A stretch of 45,978 nucleotides of DNA from Candidatus Amphrikana amoebophyrae (GTDB lineage Bacteria > Chlamydiota > Chlamydiia > Chlamydiales > JACRBE01). The notes under the pieces were generated by a model. The model had not been told where the DNA came from, did no database searches, and saw nothing but the letters and a program-made list of their open reading frames with translations. The translations under genes and the position numbers were made by a program. Positions 25,691-33,190 of the stretch are shown here, in pieces; the stretch's first letter is position 1; every line of letters starts with the position of its first letter. Location: contig JAUHQG010000012.1 of NCBI GenBank assembly GCA_030408475.1, positions 1 to 45,978 of the forward strand. Direction: 5' to 3'.

Positions 25691-26137
25691 TTAATTTACA
25701 CGAAAGTTGTTATTATAGGAATTAAAGTTAGAAAGATAATTTGAAAGCGAGACTAATTCTGAAATAACTAAAGAAGAGAGTGTTTGACTTGTTAAAACAA
25801 AGCCAGCAGAAGCTCCAACTTGATATAAACCTGTTAAGATAATGGCTTCAAAAATGAGCTTTTTTAGATGGAATTGTCCTGTATTACTTTGTATATCGAC
25901 TAGGCTGTTATTAGAAGCATGGAGCACTAGAGTAATAGTATTAATCGTTTGAGCATGTTCTGTTTTGTCGTAAAGTGAGCAAAAAGGGAGGGTGATAGCT
26001 AAGTTTACTATTTTGCCTAATGCATTTGAGAAGGGAGAATCTACCTTTTGTTCAACAAATAATGATGAGACGCAAGAGACGAATGAAGTGGCAACAGCCA
26101 TAGTAGCGCTAACCGCTGGGTTGAAAAAACCTGACAT
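25691..26137 (-). CDS. Small membrane-associated hypothetical protein
   Basis: 148 residues with hydrophobic segments at about 8-27, 38-55 and 93-115 and a polar Asn-rich end (NYLSNFNSYNNNFRVN). AAAGGA stands at good spacing before the ATG at 26137. It is divergent from proS across 124 bases. The paired N-terminal hydrophobic stretches separated by a short polar loop are reminiscent of Inc-type proteins but shorter and less symmetrical. Not recognised; membrane location is inferred from composition. Confidence 0.6.
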   Translation of the reverse strand: MSGFFNPAVSATMAVATSFVSCVSSLFVEQKVDSPFSNALGKIVNLAITLPFCSLYDKTEHAQTINTITLVLHASNNSLVDIQSNTGQFHLKKLIFEAIILTGLYQVGASAGFVLTSQTLSSLVISELVSLSNYLSNFNSYNNNFRVN

Positions 26138-26261
26138 ATTTTGTCCTTTCTAATTTTAAACCCAAGAGCATAGGATAGAATAGATAAAAAATCTAGGAAT
26201 TTCATTGAAGGATTGGAGTAAAAATGGCATAGTTGCTTTCTTGAGCAAAGGAGAATTTCAT

Positions 26262-27770
26262 ATGGCCAAGAAAACAGCAATCGTTCCAACTAGAGAGGAA
26301 AACTTCCCTCTTTGGTATCAAGAAGTAGTGAAATTAGCTGAATTAGCCGAAAACTCTCCCGTTAGAGGTTGCATGGTGATTAAACCTTGGGGTTTTTCTA
26401 TTTGGGAACATTTACAGCGCAATCTCGACAAGCGTTTTAAAGCTTATGGCGTTGAAAATGCTTATTTCCCTCTTTTTATTCCTCTTAGTTATTTTGAAAA
26501 AGAGGCTAAACATGTTGAAGGGTTTGCAACAGAATGTGCCGTTGTCACTCATCACCGCCTTGAAAAGCAAAAAGATGGATCTCTCATTCCTGCTTCTCCA
26601 CTTGAAGAGCCTTTAGTTGTGCGTCCCACTTCTGAGATGATTATTGGAGAGATGTTTTCTAAATGGGTTCAGTCGTATCGCGATTTACCCATGCGAATTA
26701 ACCAATGGGCCAATGTAGTGCGTTGGGAAATGCGCCCTCGCATATTTTTGAGAACGTCTGAATTTTTATGGCAAGAAGGGCATACGGTTCATGCTACTGC
26801 TCAAGAAGCTGAAGAAGAATCGTTAAAAATGCTCAATTGCTATGCTGAATTTGCTGAAGATCAACTTGCTTTACCTGCTATTAAGGGTGAAAAGTCTGAA
26901 AATGAGCGCTTTCCAGGGGCAGATAAAACTTTCACTTTTGAAATGATGATGCAAGACAAAAAAGCGCTTCAATCGGGGACATCGCACTTTTTAGGTCAAA
27001 ATTTTGCAAAAGCGGCAGGTATTACTTATTTATCTAAAGAAGGTAAACAAGAGCTTGCTTGGACAACTTCGTGGGGAACCACGACTCGATTAATTGGCGC
27101 TATGATTATGACTCATGCGGATGATGATGGCCTTATTATGCCTCCAAAGGTTGCAGCTAAACATGTTGTGATTGTACCGATTATCCATAAGCAAGAGACT
27201 GAAGAGAAAATTTTAACTTATTGCGATGAGTTGGCTAAGAAATTGAGCGCTTTAGACTATCATGGTCGCCAAGTAGAAGCTTTTGTTGATAAAAGAGATC
27301 TTCGCGGAGGAGAGAAGAACTGGAACTGGATTAAAAAGGGTGTGCCCATTCGTATTGAAGTGGGAATGCGAGAGATTGAAGAGGGTAAATTATGTGTCTC
27401 TTTAAGAACAGCAGACCATAAAGAAAAACGCTTTTTATCAGAAAAAGAGTTAGTTGATGGAGTGGTGAGCGATTTAGATCAAATTCATGCTACTTTACTT
27501 ACTCGAGCTAAAACACTTCTAGATGAAAATACCCGATTTTTTAAGGATCGCAACAAGTTTGCTAAATTTTTCTCAGGCAATGAGGAACAAATTTCAGGCG
27601 GATTTGCTCAATGTTTTTGGGCAGGTGATCCTGAGTTAGAAGATAAAATCAAAAAAGATTTGAATGTGACAATTCGCTGTATTCCATTTGAGGGTCAGGG
27701 AGAAATGGGCAAGTGTTTATTTACGGCTAAAGAGACAACCACTCAAGTTATTTTTGCCAAATCGTATTAA
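26262..27770 (+). CDS. proS: Prolyl-tRNA synthetase, archaeal/eukaryotic type (ProS type 3)
   Basis: 502-residue class II synthetase charging tRNA-Pro. It lacks the bacterial editing insertion and fits ProS type 3 in length and in segments RGCMVIKPWGFSIWEHLQ, VRPTSEMIIGEMFSKW (motif 1), RWEMRPRIFLRTSEFLWQEG (motif 2), and AWTTSWGTTTRLIGAMIMTH (motif 3). The anticodon domain follows and the C-terminal zinc domain ends VIFAKSY, as in this type. Three of the four zinc-binding cysteines are replaced (WAG, PELE, FTAK; only GKC keeps one), so the zinc is probably lost. AAGGAG precedes the ATG at 26262; the frame reaches back to a TTG at 26205. C. trachomatis, as I recall, uses the longer bacterial type, so this points to replacement or transfer. 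Confidence 0.93.
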   Translation: MAKKTAIVPTREENFPLWYQEVVKLAELAENSPVRGCMVIKPWGFSIWEHLQRNLDKRFKAYGVENAYFPLFIPLSYFEKEAKHVEGFATECAVVTHHRLEKQKDGSLIPASPLEEPLVVRPTSEMIIGEMFSKWVQSYRDLPMRINQWANVVRWEMRPRIFLRTSEFLWQEGHTVHATAQEAEEESLKMLNCYAEFAEDQLALPAIKGEKSENERFPGADKTFTFEMMMQDKKALQSGTSHFLGQNFAKAAGITYLSKEGKQELAWTTSWGTTTRLIGAMIMTHADDDGLIMPPKVAAKHVVIVPIIHKQETEEKILTYCDELAKKLSALDYHGRQVEAFVDKRDLRGGEKNWNWIKKGVPIRIEVGMREIEEGKLCVSLRTADHKEKRFLSEKELVDGVVSDLDQIHATLLTRAKTLLDENTRFFKDRNKFAKFFSGNEEQISGGFAQCFWAGDPELEDKIKKDLNVTIRCIPFEGQGEMGKCLFTAKETTTQVIFAKSY

Positions 27771-27771
27771 A

Positions 27772-27825
27772 AGTGAGTTACAATTTTTATTGTGCGAAAG
27801 ATCACGAAAAGGCGATGTTCTTCTA
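27772..27825 (+). repeat. 54-bp direct repeat, copy 1
   Basis: Identical to 28191-28244. Begins AGTGAGTTACAATTTTTATT and ends GATGTTCTTCTA. The copy starts two bases after the proS stop. Confidence 0.95.
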
Positions 27826-27996
27826 TTAAAACCCAAGTAGTGTGTAACAAGCAGATTCCAAAAATTGGCCATACCGTCCATCTTTTTCACATTAAATTTC
27901 GCTTAAATCTATTGATTTGAGCTCAATTGAAGGTAAAAAACCTGGACAATCTTGCCTAATTTTTGGAATGGCTGTTACGCACAACTTGGGTTTAAA
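27826..27996. mobile_element. Possible MITE-like insertion with 43-bp terminal inverted repeats
   Basis: 27826-27870 and 27954-27996 are imperfect inverted repeats of about 43 bases (TTAAAACCCAAGT at one end, ACTTGGGTTTAAA at the other; ATTCCAAAAATT shared inside) with an 83-base middle. The element falls between a 54-bp repeat and the tail TATTTTGTAAACACAC. At the second copy (28191) the same repeat is followed almost at once by TATTATGTAAACACAC, so this segment looks like an insertion into copy 1. No coding capacity. Confidence 0.5.
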
Positions 27997-28087
27997 GCCT
28001 ATTTTGTAAACACACACAGTTATCAAAAATCGAGTGGAGCGACCTGACTGAGAGGTTTTCTGGACATGAATTTTGGATGAAATTGCT

Positions 28088-28101
28088 TTTCGCATGCGAA
28101 A
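28088..28101. repeat. 14-bp perfect palindrome within a larger hairpin
   Basis: TTTCGCATGCGAAA, flanked by GCGACCT (28039-28045) and AGGTCGC (28106-28112), which also pair. It could form a cruciform or RNA stem in the region between the two 54-bp repeats. Confidence 0.6.
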
Positions 28102-28190
28102 TGCAAGGTCGCCAAAAGTCAGTTCAGAAAGAATATCGATTTTTTGCTGATATTTCGCAAAAATTGTGACGAAACTTGTACGTTTGGTAC

Positions 28191-28244
28191 AGTGAGTTAC
28201 AATTTTTATTGTGCGAAAGATCACGAAAAGGCGATGTTCTTCTA
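28191..28244 (+). repeat. 54-bp direct repeat, copy 2
   Basis: Exact copy of 27772-27825, offset 419 bases, followed by AAAAAGCT and the GTAAACACAC tail at 28253-28269. Confidence 0.95.
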
Positions 28245-28334
28245 AAAAAGCTTATTATGTAAACACACTCCTCTTGCTTAATTCTGATTGGTTTGTTAAA
28301 TTGGAAGCTACATATTTGAATAGGAAGATTTTTT

Positions 28335-30650
28335 ATGCTCAGCTTACTTCGTAAACATCAAAAAATAGTTTTTGCAACAGCAGGACTACTTGTTATTTTT
28401 TCAATGTGCTTTTTTGGCGTAGCCTCACAAGGTGATCGTGGAGCAGAAAGGCCAAATGTAGTTTTAGGAAGGGCATTAGATGGCTCTAAAGTGAATTCAA
28501 ATGAAGTTTTTGAAATGGTTCACTTTTTAAATAACGCTTCGAATCCCCATTTTGGTTTGATTAGCTCTGAAGATGATGTAATCATGAATAGTGTATTCAA
28601 ATCGGGTTTAGCTAGCATGTTGATCGATTCTTACTATGACGAAATGAAAGAAGAGCTCGATTCAAAATTAGAAGTTTATAGCAAATATAAGCCGTATGCT
28701 CATCCAGAAGTACAATTTGTGAATGCTGAGATGATTTGGTCTTTTGCTGCTCCAGAGCTCTCAGACGCCTTAAAGAATTTTAAACAAGAGAGTGATCCTC
28801 ATAAGCAATTGAGACATGTTATTAACGCATATTGCGCCCAAACTGAGTTTCCTGAATTTGCATTGCGCAATACGCTTTATAAATATCAGCAACAGTTTGG
28901 CGCTAAATATCAAGATCCTTATATTTTAAGAGGGAATCTATCTTTATTTAATGCGAGATCACCTTATGAGTTATTAGGATCGAATTTCATGAATTTAACA
29001 GCACAATTCATTCAAAATGCTGCGATTTATGCTAAACAAAAAGGGCATAAAGTGAGCATTGAAGAGGCTAAAGCTTCTTTAATTGAACACTCAGTGCGCG
29101 CTTATAAAGAGTTACATCCAACTGAACAATTTGATGGAGCTAAAGCTGGAGAGAGTTATAAATTAGCTTTTAAAAAATTAATGGTTCCAGAGAAGAAAGT
29201 GATCCAGATGTGGCAAAAAGTATTATTATTCAATAGATTATTTGAAGAGGCTGACGGATCTGTATTTCTCGACACTTTAGCTTATGATCAAATCAATCAA
29301 TTTACCAAAGAGTCATTAGAGCTCAACGTGTACTCATTGCCTCAAACCTTAGTGGTTGATAACTTTGAAAAAATGATGAAATTAGAGCTTTATTTAGATA
29401 ACGTCTCTAAAAGGTCACATGATCAACTTGTGATGATCCCAGAGCAATTTCATTCAGTTGAAAGGGTAAAATCGAGATGTCCACAGCTTTTAGCGAAAAA
29501 ATTTGAGCTAGAAGTTAATCAAGTAGCTAGATCTGAAGTAGCCCTTCAAGTGGGACTAAAAGAGCTCTTTGAATATGAAGTGCTTTGCTTTAATGAGTTA
29601 AAAACTAAATTTCCAGCCTTAGCTTTGAAAGAAGCGACAACTACGGAAGAGAAACTAGAAGTTTTAGATGGATTGGAGCCTTTAGTTAAAACTAAATTAG
29701 ATGATTATGTTAAAGAGCAAATTATTGCTCAAAATGAGAGCTGGATTTACTCTGCACTAGATAAAGAGAAGGGGCAAACCTTAAGTGTAGTGCTTAATAT
29801 TGATGATGTGAACACTGTTTTTGAAGGGTTTGAAGATAATAATCAAGTTATAGCAAAATTTGAAAAAGCTTTGTTAGATGCTAAACGAAATGAGAGCGCT
29901 GCAGTTGTTCAATTAATTGGAGCTGGAGATGTTTTTTACAGCGTGAAGGTTTTATCGGCTCAAGAAGAATATGAAGTGCTATCATTTGAGCAAGCGCTTT
30001 CTATTGGGGCACTAGATCGTTTACTTGATGAAAGATTAGCAAGAGAGTACCCAATTGTACGAGTGGCTCATGCTGTAACTTTTAAAAATGCATCGGGTGA
30101 ATTCAAGCCGTTATCAGAAGTGCGAGAAGATGTGGGAAGGTTTGTTTTTTCAGAGTCGATCACGCAACTTCAAAATTACTTAAAAGATGAATCAAATACG
30201 CCGCATGAAAATTTAAATGCGTTGGATCAATTGGCAACATATCGCATGCACCATTTTTTAACGAATGCCTTAACAAGCATTCGAGAAAACAGCAAAGTTG
30301 ATCACTATGTATTAAATGACGAAGTGGTAGATGGATTAGAGGGTCAATTTAAGTTACAAAGTGAAAAACAAGTAGTTTCACGAAGTGAGCCGACTCAGTT
30401 ATTAGACGAGCAACTTTTCAGAATGAAACAAGGGGAGTGGTCAAATATTTCGGTATTGCCATCATTAGGCCTTGGATTTTTCCATGTCGATAGCAAGAAG
30501 CTTGATGACACAATGCGCAAAAAAGCGATGCAAGAGGGACACGCACTATTAGTAGAGGAAGCTCGAAGAGTGGTATTGAAAGATGTGCTTTCAGAGATTG
30601 AATCTCGCCATGCGATTCATTTTGACAAACAAGTAGAAGAGAGCGCATGA
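28335..30650 (+). CDS. Membrane-anchored PpiD/SurA-like periplasmic protein
   Basis: 771 residues. The N-terminus MLSLLRKHQKIVFATAGLLV has a positive stretch and one membrane segment (about 10-28), the layout of PpiD, with the rest predicted in the periplasm. The body is helical and charged. Near the C-terminus LLDEQLFRMKQGEWSNIS followed by LGLGFFHVDSKKLDD resembles the end of a parvulin domain (the family pattern is about GEVS and GYHxxxV), but a full rotamase core was not identified. A chaperone for outer-membrane proteins is the best guess. AGGAAG precedes the ATG. The stop overlaps the next start as ATGA, so it is coupled to the CBM9-like gene. Confidence 0.6.
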   Translation: MLSLLRKHQKIVFATAGLLVIFSMCFFGVASQGDRGAERPNVVLGRALDGSKVNSNEVFEMVHFLNNASNPHFGLISSEDDVIMNSVFKSGLASMLIDSYYDEMKEELDSKLEVYSKYKPYAHPEVQFVNAEMIWSFAAPELSDALKNFKQESDPHKQLRHVINAYCAQTEFPEFALRNTLYKYQQQFGAKYQDPYILRGNLSLFNARSPYELLGSNFMNLTAQFIQNAAIYAKQKGHKVSIEEAKASLIEHSVRAYKELHPTEQFDGAKAGESYKLAFKKLMVPEKKVIQMWQKVLLFNRLFEEADGSVFLDTLAYDQINQFTKESLELNVYSLPQTLVVDNFEKMMKLELYLDNVSKRSHDQLVMIPEQFHSVERVKSRCPQLLAKKFELEVNQVARSEVALQVGLKELFEYEVLCFNELKTKFPALALKEATTTEEKLEVLDGLEPLVKTKLDDYVKEQIIAQNESWIYSALDKEKGQTLSVVLNIDDVNTVFEGFEDNNQVIAKFEKALLDAKRNESAAVVQLIGAGDVFYSVKVLSAQEEYEVLSFEQALSIGALDRLLDERLAREYPIVRVAHAVTFKNASGEFKPLSEVREDVGRFVFSESITQLQNYLKDESNTPHENLNALDQLATYRMHHFLTNALTSIRENSKVDHYVLNDEVVDGLEGQFKLQSEKQVVSRSEPTQLLDEQLFRMKQGEWSNISVLPSLGLGFFHVDSKKLDDTMRKKAMQEGHALLVEEARRVVLKDVLSEIESRHAIHFDKQVEESA

Positions 30651-31291
30651 GTATAGATGATCTTTTGCCATTATCTCCGGCTCTATTTTTTGATATAGGG
30701 GTGGAGATTCCATATGCAAAAGAGCTCAAGTTATCTAAGTGCTTTAAGGGATCAACTTTACTGCCTAATTTGGAAGATTTTTGTGATGAAGAGCATTTTT
30801 CAAAAGTAGCAGCGGCGTGGAATGACGAAGGGTTAATATTTGCCTTTGAAGTGAATGTCCCTTTTACTAAGTCGGACTATCCAGCTTATGAGCGAAGTGA
30901 TGCACTTGAGATATTGATAGATACGAGGGGTTTAAAGAGTGCCCGAATTTTCCATCGCTTTTGCCACCATTTTGTTATATTGGCAGGGGAGAACATGGAA
31001 ACTTCAGCTTTAGAAGTAACGAGATTTAGGGGAGAAGATAAGCATGAGCTTTGTGATCCTAAGTTAATTGAAGTTGAAAGGGAATTTTTAGCTAAGAGTT
31101 ATAAGGTGAAAGTGACTTTGCCTAAAGAGATACTGAATGGCTACGAACCTAAAGAGTTTAAAGAGTTGAAATTCACGACGAGAATACATAGAGCGAAGGG
31201 TGAACCGGATGATTTTAGTCACTCATCGAAGGAGTATCAAATAATGAGCACACCGATGCTTTGGACAGATTTAAATTTGGTGAAGAAATGA
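30647..31291 (+). CDS. CBM9/DOMON-like beta-sandwich protein
   Basis: 214 residues, cytosolic by sequence (no signal peptide). The segment FSKVAAAWNDEGLIFAFEVN followed by RSDALEILIDTRG and YKVKVTLPKEIL follows the pattern of family-9 carbohydrate-binding/DOMON-like domains: a Trp, an alternating strand, then an Asp-x-x-Glu-hydrophobic-Asp-Thr-Arg turn. The ligand is unknown; without export the usual sugar-binding role is doubtful. It overlaps the upstream gene by four bases and the gcvH start by four bases. By gene order it corresponds to the hypothetical before gcsH in C. trachomatis (CT283), as I recall. Confidence 0.65.
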   Translation: MSIDDLLPLSPALFFDIGVEIPYAKELKLSKCFKGSTLLPNLEDFCDEEHFSKVAAAWNDEGLIFAFEVNVPFTKSDYPAYERSDALEILIDTRGLKSARIFHRFCHHFVILAGENMETSALEVTRFRGEDKHELCDPKLIEVEREFLAKSYKVKVTLPKEILNGYEPKEFKELKFTTRIHRAKGEPDDFSHSSKEYQIMSTPMLWTDLNLVKK

Positions 31292-31587
31292 AGAAAGTGA
31301 CGCAGACGCATGAGTGGGTAGAAGAGCAAGATGGGATATCGACCGTTGGCATAACGAAATATGCGCGTGAAGAGATGGGAGAAGTGGTCTACATAGAGTT
31401 GCCAAAAGTGGGTCAAGAGATAAAGAAAGGGGAAGAAGTGGTGATATTGGAGTCGACCAAAGCGGCCACTGACATATCGTCACCGATTGGGGGGAAGATT
31501 ATAGAAGTGAATGAAGCGTTGAAAGAGAATTTAGCTTTAATAAATGATGATCCTGAAGGGAAAGGGTGGTTTTTCAAACTCACTTAA
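31288..31587 (+). CDS. gcvH: Glycine cleavage H-like lipoyl carrier
   Basis: 99-residue H-protein with the lipoyl-domain hairpin: HEWVEEQDGISTVGITKYA, then VVILESTKAATDISSPIGG with the lipoylated Lys (canonical ESVKAAS). It is shorter than typical H-protein (about 128), with a trimmed C-terminal helix ending GWFFKLT. No gcvT or gcvP is in this window. Chlamydiae as I recall keep GcvH without the rest of the cleavage system, so it may carry lipoate for another reaction. The ATG at 31288 overlaps the upstream stop as ATGA. In C. trachomatis gcsH is adjacent to nqrE; here three unknown genes intervene. Confidence 0.9.
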   Translation: MKKVTQTHEWVEEQDGISTVGITKYAREEMGEVVYIELPKVGQEIKKGEEVVILESTKAATDISSPIGGKIIEVNEALKENLALINDDPEGKGWFFKLT

Positions 31588-31659
31588 GTAATAGATGGTT
31601 CATTTCTATTTCCCATTCAGAATCAATGATATATCTTAATTATCGCACAATTTTTGATT

Positions 31660-32106
31660 TTAAGAACTTTTTTTTCCGTAAACTTTATCAAGTGCCGATG
31701 TGTTCTGACTACGTTGCATGTTTGATAGTCTTCCATCTTCTGATTTGAATGTATCGTCTAAATGCTCGAGAGCTTGTGCTCTTGTGAATCCTTGTGTTGT
31801 GCAATGTTGTGCAAGAGCTACAGGAGTATTAAAATGAGCTCTAGCTGCAGCTCTATTTATAGCTTTGTCATTTTCATTTGGACCCATTATTGAAATCCTA
31901 GCTTGAGTTGCTAGACTTGAAATTCCAGAGCTCATAGTACTGAATAAATCGCCAATAGCTTTGAAAATAGAATTAATAGCACTTGATAAATGAGATAGAC
32001 CGTTACCAATGCCTATGATGGCATGATCCAATATATCAGGTCCAGTGTCGATTGAATCAAAATATGCATGGTCTGCTGCATGGGCTTGATCAAGTGAATG
32101 CGCCAT
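31660..32106 (-). CDS. Candidate secreted effector, His/Ala-rich N-terminus
   Basis: Not recognised. 148 residues beginning MAHSLDQAHAADHAYFDSID. The middle is moderately hydrophobic and Gly/Ser-rich (IIGIGNGLSHLSSAINSIFK), followed by a charged C-terminal part (TRAQALEHLDDTFKSEDG). The ATG at 32106 has GGGAGGG upstream, whereas the longer frame from 32148 lacks one. The same GGGAGGG-GAAAT context precedes the next gene on the minus strand, hinting at a common origin. Lack of family match plus position in a lineage-specific island suggests an effector, but no secretion signal can be proved. Confidence 0.55.
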   Translation of the reverse strand: MAHSLDQAHAADHAYFDSIDTGPDILDHAIIGIGNGLSHLSSAINSIFKAIGDLFSTMSSGISSLATQARISIMGPNENDKAINRAAARAHFNTPVALAQHCTTQGFTRAQALEHLDDTFKSEDGRLSNMQRSQNTSALDKVYGKKSS

Positions 32107-32228
32107 AATTTCCCTCCCAGGATAAATTGTATGACTTAATTTTAACACATTTAAAGCTTTTATTTTAATACTTTGTGAAAATAAATGTTGTCACTTAAGT
32201 GCTTAATAATCAGTAGATTACAATTCTT

Positions 32229-32391
32229 GCTAAGTGGTCTATTTTCAAGGAGTTAGGGGGCAATCTCGCAAGTTTTGCCATTTTGCTAGGGCAAAATGTC
32301 TTCAACTAACGCGAGAGGGGGCAAAATGACCCTAAAGGCCCATTTTGCCCTCTTTTGTTTGATCCGATAGGATCAAACTAGAGATTAAGCA
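32229..32391. repeat. Cluster of interlocking hairpins built on CATTTTGC
   Basis: CATTTTGC (32279-32286), GGGCAAAATG (32289-32298), GCAAAATG (32321-32328) and CATTTTGCCC (32341-32350) form two inverted pairs. TCTCGC (32264-32269) also matches GCGAGA (32311-32316) around the first pair. A separate hairpin GTTTGATCC/GGATCAAAC (32357-32378) follows and may serve as terminator for the 32392 gene on the minus strand, though no long T run is present. The cluster occupies the whole spacer. Confidence 0.7.
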
Positions 32392-32964
32392 TTAAGTTTT
32401 CATATTTGTAGAGTGCCATTCTGGATTAACTGTTCTATTCGAGAAAATTGTACTTACTGGATGTTGAAATTTGGTTAGCAATGTATTGAGTTGGACTGAA
32501 GTAAGTTTCCCCTCATTCTTATATTTTATAAGTTGATTTGGAGAGTATTTCGCCCTAAATTTGCTAGCTTCATCTGGGTGGACCTTTCCTTCTCCAGCAT
32601 AATTATTGGCAACTTCTTGGGCATGAAGATGAGGGTTGTCTTTGTATAGTTGATTAATCTCAACATGTGCATTAAATCCATTACCAATACTTGGAAGTGT
32701 AATAAGTAGAGCGATTGCTCCTATTGCAATTGATACGGGAAGAGAAATAGGGGCTGATGCTATGCAGCAAGCCGCTGCTATAATTCCTATAGCTATAAGA
32801 GAAATCATTAAAGCTTTTCCAAAGAACTTTCTACTTTGTTTATGTGCCGAAAGAAGATCAACTGGTGTCGAATTTAATGCACCTGATTGCGTTTGAGTGG
32901 GCTGTATTGCTGCATTATCTTCCTTCCATGCAGCTATTAATGCACCTGATATTCCTCTTGTCAT
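32392..32964 (-). CDS. Inc-like protein with paired hydrophobic segments
   Basis: 190 residues. Residues 50-71 (GKALMISLIAIGIIAAACCI and on) and 74-94 (SLPVSIAIGAIALLITLPSI) are two adjoining membrane segments with a very short turn, flanked by polar N- and C-terminal parts. This bilobed hydrophobic shape is the defining feature of chlamydial inclusion membrane (Inc) proteins exported by type III secretion. GGGAGGGG precedes the ATG. A near-consensus promoter lies upstream at 33006-33034. Not recognised by sequence; Inc-like is a structural inference, and other small membrane proteins can share it. Confidence 0.6.
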   Translation of the reverse strand: MTRGISGALIAAWKEDNAAIQPTQTQSGALNSTPVDLLSAHKQSRKFFGKALMISLIAIGIIAAACCIASAPISLPVSIAIGAIALLITLPSIGNGFNAHVEINQLYKDNPHLHAQEVANNYAGEGKVHPDEASKFRAKYSPNQLIKYKNEGKLTSVQLNTLLTKFQHPVSTIFSNRTVNPEWHSTNMKT

Positions 32965-33005
32965 TATTTCCCCTCCCTACTGAGTTAATAACTTAAGATA
33001 ACTCT

Positions 33006-33034
33006 ATTATAGCACATATAGATTTATTTTTAAA
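33006..33034 (-). promoter_or_regulatory. Sigma70-type promoter for the 32392-32964 Inc-like gene
   Basis: Read on the minus strand: TTTAAA (33034-33029), a 17-base spacer and a perfect TATAAT (33011-33006), about 40 bases before the ATG at 32964. Confidence 0.6.
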
Positions 33035-33190
33035 CCATTAGTAATTAATTACACTCTATAGACTACACTCCTAAGGAGCTAATATCTAAAGACTTAAGTT
33101 CGTTGCGAGTTGCTTATTGTCAGTAGTTTAGATCTGCATTAGCAAATAGATACAATTTGGGTGTAACTTGTTGGGGCTATGTGTGTTTTA

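Larger units (their letters stand above)
27771..28334. other. Gene-free repeat region between proS and the PpiD-like gene
   Basis: 564 bases without a convincing gene. It contains two 54-bp direct repeats, a large imperfect inverted repeat with an 83-base loop, a repeated tail containing GTAAACACAC, and a 14-bp palindrome. A minus-strand frame of 110 codons runs through it but has no ribosome site and is built from the repeats. Confidence 0.7.

Noticed and set aside
27892..28224. 110-codon minus-strand frame in the repeat region
   Set aside because: Built from the repeats and hairpins, no ribosome site, no family likeness, and it runs through both an inverted-repeat arm and the palindrome.
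27771..28269. CRISPR-like array
   Set aside because: Only two copies of a 54-bp repeat about 419 bases apart, with no regular spacers and no cas genes.
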